Shown here in pieces: positions 34,816 through 41,697 of a stretch of DNA of 64,000 nucleotides. The notes below the pieces were generated by a model. That model ran no database searches, was not told the DNA's origin, and worked only from the letters and a program-made list of their open reading frames with translations. The first letter of the stretch is position 1, and each line of letters begins with the position of its first letter. The DNA comes from Blastopirellula sp. J2-11 (GTDB lineage: Bacteria; Planctomycetota; Planctomycetia; Pirellulales; Pirellulaceae), in assembly GCF_024584705.1 (NCBI RefSeq), contig NZ_CP097384.1:5890001-5954000 (forward strand), in the 5' to 3' direction. The position numbers and the translations under genes are program-made.

Positions 34816-35162
34816 TGCCTCTCCAGAGATAAGCGAAGGGAAGAACTGTTCCGGTGTGCGTAGTAAGAAAGTACGCCGCCCAAGATGGGGCCACTTAACC
34901 ACCGAAAGTAGGTCCATCGAAAAGGCGCTTTTCTAATGTAAGCAAGTCTTTGGGGAGGGTCAACCAATTTTCGCCCCCCAAATAACGCCGTCCTTGCCCG
35001 CGTTACCGGCCCCAAGCCCATAAAGGCCCCAGTAGCACCTATCCGAACGATCTGAACACTCGTCCCCAAAAAAAAGCTCGCAAGCACCAAAATGGCGCTC
35101 GCGAGCTGGCATTTCAACTAAATTCTTCCCATCACTCACCCTGGATAGGGAGAGCGAATCGA
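34816..35162. other. Intergenic region between DUF1559 paralogues
   Basis: 347 bases with the terminator of paralogue 2 at 35068-35107 and presumably the promoter of paralogue 1; a TCTCTGGAGAGGCAAT sequence before the ATG at 34815 supplies its ribosome site. Nothing else seen. Confidence 0.6.
35068..35107 (-). terminator. Terminator of DUF1559 gene 2
   Basis: Minus strand AGCTCGCGAGC, loop GCCATTTTGGT, GCTTGCGAGCT, T8. Nearly the same stem sequence as the terminator of paralogue 1. Confidence 0.9.
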
Positions 35163-36215
35163 TTAATATTCGCCGATGACTTGGCCATCGTTGCGGATGC
35201 CAAGCTTTTGGTAGACGCCCAAGCTTGCGGGCGTCGCACCGAGCGCGGGAGAAGAGTTGTAGAGACCGGCGCCAGCGACAAAGGTTGCGTTATTGTTGCT
35301 GTAGTTGATCGTTTCGGCGATGAATTTCACCGAAGCGTCACCGAAGACGAACTGAGTACCACCCGGGTGATTGCTGCTGAAGCCCGACCAAATGTTGGTG
35401 GTGGACTGATCTTTGTAATTCGGAGGGACCGAAACTCGCCCCATCGTCATGTTGGCCTCAGTGCCCGAGACCGGAGTAACGGCAGTCGCAGTTTGGATCG
35501 ACGAATTACCGGCCCAAGTACCAGCCGCTTGATATTCCGCACGTTCGCCAACCAGGAACGTATTACTCGTTCCGTCGGTCATGGACTGAAAGCCGGTCTT
35601 GCTTTGAGCATACATGACGCCATTGTTTTTCTGAATGTTGACGTCATGGATACCGGCGACGGCAATGTAGTTCGACGTGCTCGCTTGATAGGGAGCGGAG
35701 GTCGAAAACATGTGAATCGCCGCCGTCGCGGAAGTCGCGGGACAGTTGCCAGTGCTGTTGCCAAACTTGACGTTGCGGCAAGACGGCAACACCGAGGCGG
35801 TGTCACTCGGGCAGCGGAAAGCGTCAATTTCAACTTTCATCGCGGCATTTGCGGTTGTGTTACCAATCGCGACACTCAAATTTTGCTTCGAAACGCCGAT
35901 CGTGTCGTACAGATTGTTTTGTTCGATTTGCGGCAGGATCAAAGCCCCCCAGCCCCAGGTATCGACAGTGGATGAGGGAGTGGAATTTGAGAAATCGAGC
36001 CCGCCGCTGGGGAAGACCCGGAAGGTGTCAGCGTAGTTGTGGGTAGCCAAGCCAAGCTGTTTCAGATTGTTCGTGCAGTTGATGCGGCGAGCCGCTTCAC
36101 GGGCCTGCTGAACGGCCGGTAATAAAAGTGCGATCAACACGCCGATGATGGCGATAACGACCAGAAGTTCGACGAGTGTGAAACCTCGTCGGCGCGTACC
36201 TTGAGCGATAGACAT
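35163..36215 (-). CDS. DUF1559 protein with type IV pilin-like N-terminus (paralogue 2)
   Basis: 350 residues starting [20 protein letters not shown]. The first 85 residues and the last 20 (LGVYQKLGIRNDGQVIGEY) are nearly the same as in paralogue 1; the middle differs more. HPGGTQFVFGDASVKFIAET is the H-X9-DG-type motif. The pair, with matching terminators, is a tandem duplication. Export through the prepilin peptidase route is expected, and the PilT/GspE-like genes at 29-32 kb could serve that machinery; this link is inference. Confidence 0.9.
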   Translation of the reverse strand: MSIAQGTRRRGFTLVELLVVIAIIGVLIALLLPAVQQAREAARRINCTNNLKQLGLATHNYADTFRVFPSGGLDFSNSTPSSTVDTWGWGALILPQIEQNNLYDTIGVSKQNLSVAIGNTTANAAMKVEIDAFRCPSDTASVLPSCRNVKFGNSTGNCPATSATAAIHMFSTSAPYQASTSNYIAVAGIHDVNIQKNNGVMYAQSKTGFQSMTDGTSNTFLVGERAEYQAAGTWAGNSSIQTATAVTPVSGTEANMTMGRVSVPPNYKDQSTTNIWSGFSSNHPGGTQFVFGDASVKFIAETINYSNNNATFVAGAGLYNSSPALGATPASLGVYQKLGIRNDGQVIGEY

Positions 36216-36757
36216 TGCCTCTCCAAAGAAAGCGAAGGGAAGAACTGTTCCGAGTGTGTGCAGAGATGAAACGAAGAGATTCGTTCTAGGTTCCGAACTT
36301 TTGCGTTTGCTTATAGAAGATGCGCAAGGCAGGTCCTATAACACTCATTCAAGATTTGAACGCGAAAATTGTCAAGCGTTCGATCATGAAAAATTATTAA
36401 TCTGCAATCTCTGGCAAAACCGGTAATCCCATAACATTTTCCTATACAAGCCCCGCGACGTCTGCATTGATATTTCTTTGCCGCAACCCGTGCGAAAAAT
36501 CGCGCCAATCCCCCATAAAATCGCGGTGACGATTGCTAGAACACGTCGATAGATTCGGGAAATTGCGGGATACCGAGGAGGGAAATAAACTTTTTTATCT
36601 CCTGCCTTTGGGGATGCTCTCTTCGCATGTCCCCACCCAAGAGAGTAGAGCGGCGCTCGAGAAACAGAGGCGTTTTTTTCCGCTCCGCGCACGAAAAAAG
36701 CCTGACGATTTGTCGACAGGCGCTTTTCGTGATCTTTCTTCGGCGGCGGCTAGAAGG
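36216..36757. other. AT-richer gene-free stretch upstream of DUF1559 gene 2
   Basis: About 540 bases. The short open frames on the minus strand have no support. Contains the infC terminator (36694-36724) and should contain the promoter of the DUF1559 gene. Confidence 0.55.
36694..36724 (-). terminator. Terminator of infC
   Basis: Minus strand GCCTG, loop TCGACAAATCGT, CAGGC, TTTTTT. The stem is short, but the loop can extend it (GTCGACAAATCGTC). Confidence 0.7.
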
Positions 36758-37351
36758 TTATGCGCCGGTCTTGGGGGCGATCGTGCACATCATGCGTCGC
36801 CCCATCTGTTTCGGGGTCGATTCGACCTTGCCGAATTCTTCCAAGAGCGCGATCACCTGCTTCATGACGCGGTGACCTTCGTCGACGTGCGCCATTTCGC
36901 GACCGCGAAACTGGATCGACACTTGGACTTTGTCTTTGTGCTTCAGAAAGGTGATCGCCTGCTTCACTTTGAATTCGATATCGTGATCCCCGGTCTTGGG
37001 GCGCAGGCGAATCTCTTTGGTTTTCGCGTGGTGCGAGTGAGATTTGTGCTGTTTTTTGTTTTGCTGATATTTGTATTTGCCGTAGTCCATGATACGGCAA
37101 ACAGGAGGAGCGGCCAGCGGAGCAACCTCCACCAGGTCCAATCCAACAGCGCGCGCTTTGGTTAGCGCTTCTTCGGTGGGAATAATTCCGAGTTGTTCTC
37201 CCTCCTCGTCGATGACGCGCACCGGAGATTTACGTATTCTCTCGTTGATGCGTGTTTGATCGCGTTCACGTTCGCGATCCCGTGAATTCCGGTCTAAGAT
37301 GGTAGTTGATCCTTCTTCGTGGATGGAAATGGGTAAATCTTGGCGCAGCAT
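36758..37351 (-). CDS. infC: Translation initiation factor IF-3
   Basis: The ATG-started frame has 197 residues. IF-3 motifs: [80 protein letters not shown] and [22 protein letters not shown]-3 binds the 30S subunit and checks start codons. An AUC codon at 37300 is preceded by AAGGA at a 9-base distance and would give 180 residues, exactly the E. coli length; infC in many bacteria uses AUU/AUC starts for autoregulation, so this may be the real start. rpmI and rplT, its usual partners, are not adjacent. Confidence 0.95.
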   Translation of the reverse strand: MLRQDLPISIHEEGSTTILDRNSRDRERERDQTRINERIRKSPVRVIDEEGEQLGIIPTEEALTKARAVGLDLVEVAPLAAPPVCRIMDYGKYKYQQNKKQHKSHSHHAKTKEIRLRPKTGDHDIEFKVKQAITFLKHKDKVQVSIQFRGREMAHVDEGHRVMKQVIALLEEFGKVESTPKQMGRRMMCTIAPKTGA

Positions 37352-37683
37352 CAGCCGCTAGTTTTGACAAGTCTAGCATTGTAGCTATTTTCGGAACAGT
37401 TTGCCTCCCGATTTTCAACTCCCCCAAAAATAACGATTCTTTCGGGCAATCTGCGGGGCGAATCAGGCCCGGCTGTCGGCCAAACAGCCCTTCTGCATGA
37501 GGGAATCTTCGCAAATCGCCGCCGATTTCCCAAAATTGGGCACGATTGCTCTTGTCGCACTCGCCGATGCAGCCGACATTGTTCCGACCTCGCGAACGAT
37601 CGAGGCAAGGATGCTATCACGTTCGCGCAGTTTCGGTATCGAATTGGGCGTCTTTTCGCCCCCACGCTCCAGGGAGGGACGCG
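37352..37683. other. Divergent intergenic region infC / thioredoxin-protease gene
   Basis: 332 bases that must hold both promoters. Only the ribosome site AGGGAGGG (37671-37678) of the rightward gene is clear. Confidence 0.5.
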
Positions 37684-39087
37684 ATGAACGCAGTCTCCGC
37701 ACTACTGTTCACGATCGCGCTGTCGGCCGCTCCGGCCGGCGAATCGCAATCGCCTGTTCTGTATTACGTGACCGCCGATTGGTGCGTCTATTGCCGCGAA
37801 ATGAAGCCGGCCATCGAGCGCCTCCAAGCGGCCGGTTACCCCGTGGTGGTGATCGATCAGGCGCGTGATGCGGAGATGGCACAGCGCCTGGGGGTTCGCG
37901 GGCTTCCTGCTTATCGCATGGTGCATCAAGGAAAAATCGTCGCTCAGGCGGAAGGACGCACCAGTTACGATTCACTAGTCGCGATGTTTCCGCAAAAATC
38001 GCCGGCAAGTCCCCAGGCGACTCCCAGCGCCGCGCCAAGGCAAACTCCCAAGAATCAATCTCCTGTGTCGCCTGTCGTGCGGGGCCAATCCCCTGGCGCG
38101 GCCCCATCGAACGTCAATCCCGCCGCGGCTCGTCAAAAAGCGTTGGCGGCGACGGTTCGGCTGAAAGTGATCGATCCAGACGGATACTCGTACGGCACCG
38201 GAACCATCGTCCATTCGCATCATGGCGAAGCCCTGGTCCTGACCTGCGGTCATTTGTTTCGTGACTGCCAAGGACGGGGCGAAATCGAGATTGAATCCTT
38301 CGCCCCAGGCGCCGCCGGCGCTACCCCAGGGCGATTGCTGACCTACGATCTGGACCGCGACGTGGCGCTGGTGACCTTTCAACCCAGCGTGTCAATTGAA
38401 GCCGTTTCGGTGCGAAGTCCTCAAATGCCGATCTCGGTCGGTGAAAAAGCGTTTACCGTGGGCTGCGACAAAGGGGCGGACGCGACGATTCGCGAAAGCC
38501 GAATCAACAGCCTGAACCGCTATCAAGGTCCCGACAATCTGCAGGCCGCCGGCGCTCCGATCGACGGGAGAAGCGGCGGGGGATTGTTCAACGACTCTGG
38601 TCAGTTGATCGGCGTCTGCAATGCCGCTGATCCCGAATATGACGAAGGTTATTACGCCGCATTAAAGACGATTTTCGGCTTGCTGGAAGAGAAGCAAATC
38701 GCCCACCTCTTCACCCACGCGGCCCAACCTCCAATGGCGCAAAACGCCCCCGCTGGTCGGATGCCGGAAACGCCGTCGATGTCAGAGATGCCGCCGGTTC
38801 AACCGATCTCGAATCCCGCCGCCCCCAGCGGCGCTTCGCTGGCGGGAAACGCCCCTCTGACCGGCAACGGCGAATTGACTCCCCGCGAACGGGAAGTGCT
38901 GGAATACCTGCGACGGCATGGCGATGAAGCCAACATCACGCTGCTGTTTCACTCGAAATCGAATCCTGACGCTCAGCCCGCCGCGTTTACGCTGCCGAGT
39001 CGCCCTTCGCCCCAATTTTTAGAGCGAGTTCTAGGAACCGCAGCGGGGCAAAATAGAGCGATGGTCGTTCGTGGACAAAGCCAATAG
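37684..39087 (+). CDS. Secreted thioredoxin-domain / trypsin-like serine protease fusion
   Basis: 467 residues from ATG 37684, directly behind AGGGAGGG. Signal peptide MNAVSALLFTIALSAAPAGE. A thioredoxin-like domain covers about 25-100 with the redox motif WCVYC in YVTADWCVYCREMKPAIERL and the cis-proline segment RGLPAYRM. After a Pro/Gln-rich linker a chymotrypsin-fold domain follows (about 155-345): His in LVLTCGHLFRDC, Asp in YDLDRDVALVTF, Ser in DGRSGGGLFN. The C-terminal 110 residues include a Pro-rich stretch and TPREREVLEYLRRHG. The union of a disulfide/redox domain with a protease points to envelope protein quality control; this is inference. Confidence 0.88.
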   Translation: MNAVSALLFTIALSAAPAGESQSPVLYYVTADWCVYCREMKPAIERLQAAGYPVVVIDQARDAEMAQRLGVRGLPAYRMVHQGKIVAQAEGRTSYDSLVAMFPQKSPASPQATPSAAPRQTPKNQSPVSPVVRGQSPGAAPSNVNPAAARQKALAATVRLKVIDPDGYSYGTGTIVHSHHGEALVLTCGHLFRDCQGRGEIEIESFAPGAAGATPGRLLTYDLDRDVALVTFQPSVSIEAVSVRSPQMPISVGEKAFTVGCDKGADATIRESRINSLNRYQGPDNLQAAGAPIDGRSGGGLFNDSGQLIGVCNAADPEYDEGYYAALKTIFGLLEEKQIAHLFTHAAQPPMAQNAPAGRMPETPSMSEMPPVQPISNPAAPSGASLAGNAPLTGNGELTPREREVLEYLRRHGDEANITLLFHSKSNPDAQPAAFTLPSRPSPQFLERVLGTAAGQNRAMVVRGQSQ

Positions 39088-39277
39088 TGCGGCTTATCGG
39101 GATCACAAATTCGCGCCAAATTGCGCATATTGATTAAATATTGCCACGCCCCCACCATGGCGGTGGGTAGCGGCTTCCCGTATGGCGCAATCTGCTGATT
39201 TGCCTTGCCGACGACCTATATTTGCTTCGCAGTCTACGTAAGTAGCTGAATTGTAAAGGCCGTCACGAGGATTTCCG

Positions 39278-40051
39278 TTGCTTCTATTTGCGCTCATTTC
39301 CGTTCTGAATCTCATCCTGGGATTCGCCGCCGCCGTGATGCTGGGATACGGCCCGCGTCCTTGGTGGATCTTGTTCGCCGATGCTGAGTCGGTAGGGACG
39401 GTTCGCATCGAAAAGCTTGAGGACGAGCTCCCGACCGCGGACGAAGCAAACGCTGAGCCGAACGATACCGACGACGAGGAAGAGGAAAGTGACGACAGCG
39501 ATCTCGACGACGAAGACGACGCCGAGGAAGCCGATGACAAGTCTGCTCGACTTCAAGAGATCAATGCCGAAAAGTTAGCCAAACGCCTAGAGGAAGAACA
39601 GCGCCGAGTAGCGGCGAAAGAAGCGAAGAAGTCAGCCGAGAAACAGGCCCCCCCCACCAAGCAACAGGTTCCGCCTCCGGCCCCAGCGAAAGTGGAAGCC
39701 GTGGAAGAAGCTGCTCTAGGCTCCGATGGCATCATTGAAGAAAACGATATGTCGTCGCTAATCAGTGAAGACGCGCTAGAATCTTCGGCAGACGATGAGG
39801 TCGAAAGTCTGTTGCGCGCTGCGGAACCTGAAGCCGCGCCCTTGGACGCCGATGAGTCGTTGGACGAAATCGAAACGCTTCTACAGGCCGCTGGCCAACT
39901 AGAAGCCGAGTCTGCCGCAGCAGCGCCGGCTGAAGACAATACCGAAGAAAAGGCCGATGGCGCGTCTGTCGCCTCCGCTGAGGAGCCCCAATCAGAGCCG
40001 ACCGACCGCGAACTGACCGCCGCCGAGATCGAAGCGATGTTTAACAACTAG
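39278..40051 (+). CDS. Single-pass membrane protein with acidic tail and repeated EIxxLL-type motifs
   Basis: 257 residues; TTG start at 39278 behind GAGG. Membrane helix at 2-24 (LLFALISVLNLILGFAAAVM). The rest is very acidic: a DDEEEESDDSDLDDEDD tract, then a charged helical segment (about 88-125, KLAKRLEEEQRRVAAKEAKK) and a Pro-rich linker. Three short motifs recur: DDEVESLLRAAE, LDEIETLLQAAG and the C-terminal LTAAEIEAMFNN; they resemble the FliM-type LSQDEIDALL peptide. No family recognised. Confidence 0.65.
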   Translation: MLLFALISVLNLILGFAAAVMLGYGPRPWWILFADAESVGTVRIEKLEDELPTADEANAEPNDTDDEEEESDDSDLDDEDDAEEADDKSARLQEINAEKLAKRLEEEQRRVAAKEAKKSAEKQAPPTKQQVPPPAPAKVEAVEEAALGSDGIIEENDMSSLISEDALESSADDEVESLLRAAEPEAAPLDADESLDEIETLLQAAGQLEAESAAAAPAEDNTEEKADGASVASAEEPQSEPTDRELTAAEIEAMFNN

Positions 40052-40072
40052 GCGATCATGTTGGCGCTCCTT

Positions 40073-40104
40073 CTGGCCATCGTCAGCGAAACTGCGCGAT
40101 TTCT
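40073..40104. repeat. 32-bp direct repeat, left copy
   Basis: CTGGCCATCGTCAGCGAAAC followed by TGCGCGATTTCT. The right copy at 41461-41492 differs at one base. The pair encloses the hypothetical membrane-protein gene 40294-41316. Confidence 0.9.
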
Positions 40105-40293
40105 AGAGCAAGTCTGCCGAGTTCTAAACTTTTCCGGCGTTCTTCTCTTGGGCAGCTGATTTTCACGATCACATCTACGAAACTTCATTCGCGTGTGCTG
40201 AACTGTGGGGGATGAAGATCCCCTCTTTCAGAGCGGGCTTTCGCTTCGTTTCTCTCTCCATTTTCACGCAAAAGCTCCGAGAGTCGCCGCGCC

Positions 40294-41316
40294 ATGAATT
40301 CCTCTTTACGATCGGATGGATGGGCTGTCCTCAGCGTTTCCATCGTATGGTTCTGCCTAGTTTCGATCTCGGACGGAGCGGCTCCCAAGGTGGAGTCGTT
40401 TCCAGAGTTCATTTCCTGGGAGGAGGCGATACTTCCGGAAGCGACAGTGACTGGAGGCACGCCCCCTTACGAATTGACATATCGGGTGGCCGAAACCAAA
40501 GTTCCCATCGGTTTTGACTTTCGAGTGGATCCAGCCAACGGTCCCTTGGTCGATGCGATGAAACGAGAGTTAGGCTATCGGGACATCGGCCCGCGGCGAA
40601 TTCAGGAATTCAAGGAACGAGCGGGGCGCGTTCCCAACGGCGTGCCTCTCTATACGCATATCTTTGTGACCGGATTGGACGCATCCGGAGCCAAGCTGGG
40701 AAACCGATTTACTACATGGATCGAGATCCCAGACGATGTCCGGGATGAACTTGTCTCGGTCATTCAGGCTGAACAAGACGTGGTACGTCAGAAGCAAGAG
40801 GCGGAACGAGAAAAGGAGAGGAATCGACTGGCCGCAGAAAAGCTGGCTGTAGAGGCCAAGCAACTGGCCGATTGGAGACCAAGCTGGGGGGCGATCTTAC
40901 TCCTGTTTGGTATTTCCCTTGTCCTGGGAAGCCTGGTGAATTCCCTCTGCCTGAAAGCGACCGACGGCGTCGAGTCTCTGTTTAATCGTGATATGCAGTG
41001 GATGTCGAGCGGTATGATTGCGCAAGGGGCGATCGGCATCTCGATCGCAGCATTTGTCGCAGCGGGGCTGTTGGGCATGGGGGCTCGGCAATTCGCGTAT
41101 TACGTGGCGCAAGCACGAACTCCTACCGAGATCGTGATCTGGGGGACGGTGGCGGCTGCTATTGGGACGCTGCTTGCGGTCGCGTGGATACTCAGGGCGG
41201 GATGCCGCTTTCGTGGAATGCGGCTCATCGCGAGAACGCTTTGCTTTTTGGTAGCAAACGTAATTCTCACGTTTGGAATCGGGCTGCTGGCATCCGAGAT
41301 TATGTCACTGGTTTGA
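40294..41316 (+). CDS. Hypothetical membrane protein, 340 aa
   Basis: Signal peptide at about 12-29 (VLSVSIVWFCLVSISDGA). An extracytoplasmic region follows (30-150), beginning with a cadherin-like VTGGTPPYELTY string that recalls Ig-like folds with 'GG.PPYty'. A charged coiled coil (about 152-190, QDVVRQKQEAEREKERNRLA) leads to four membrane helices between 198 and 340. No family recognised. The gene stands alone, with 240 bases before it and 380 after it, and lies between 32-bp direct repeats. Start ATG 40294; no strong ribosome site. Confidence 0.65.
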   Translation: MNSSLRSDGWAVLSVSIVWFCLVSISDGAAPKVESFPEFISWEEAILPEATVTGGTPPYELTYRVAETKVPIGFDFRVDPANGPLVDAMKRELGYRDIGPRRIQEFKERAGRVPNGVPLYTHIFVTGLDASGAKLGNRFTTWIEIPDDVRDELVSVIQAEQDVVRQKQEAEREKERNRLAAEKLAVEAKQLADWRPSWGAILLLFGISLVLGSLVNSLCLKATDGVESLFNRDMQWMSSGMIAQGAIGISIAAFVAAGLLGMGARQFAYYVAQARTPTEIVIWGTVAAAIGTLLAVAWILRAGCRFRGMRLIARTLCFLVANVILTFGIGLLASEIMSLV

Positions 41317-41697
41317 CCAGCTTTCCTGCTGGAAAACGCGTCGTTAGTCGAGCGGTAGCCGTGGAATGCACTTGACGCTCAGCTGAGGTCAGATACCGCG
41401 CAGCGGCTAAAGCTGGTCTGCACAGAGCGGCACGGCCACGCTTTGCACCGATGCTGGTTTCTGACCATCGTCAGCGAAACTGCGCGATTTCTCTTTTAAA
41501 ACTGCGGCCAGTCTCATCTTTTGCGAAGATCCGATCTTCGCGTTACGCTCGCAAAAACCAGCGCTGCGCTGGTTGCAACTACTTCTTTCCACGCGGTCGG
41601 CATATTTCACCCGCCGCCTAATCCGAGTAGCCTAATACGCGCCCCGGTCAATTCTTTTTCTCAGACAAGCCTCTTTGCAAAACGAGGTCCAGGCGGC
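41317..41697. other. Gene-free stretch with direct repeat and small palindromes
   Basis: Contains the right 32-bp repeat (41461-41492), a hairpin CCAGCGCTGCGCTGG at 41559-41573 and GAAGATCCGATCTTCG at 41524-41539. No ribosome site for the next gene stands out except GAGGTCCAGGCGGC before 41698. Confidence 0.5.
41461..41492. repeat. 32-bp direct repeat, right copy
   Basis: One mismatch (A for G at the fourth base) to 40073-40104. Confidence 0.9.

Noticed and set aside
41340-41400. tRNA-like D-arm string (GTTAGTCGAGCGGTAG)
   Set aside because: No T-arm or anticodon stem follows.
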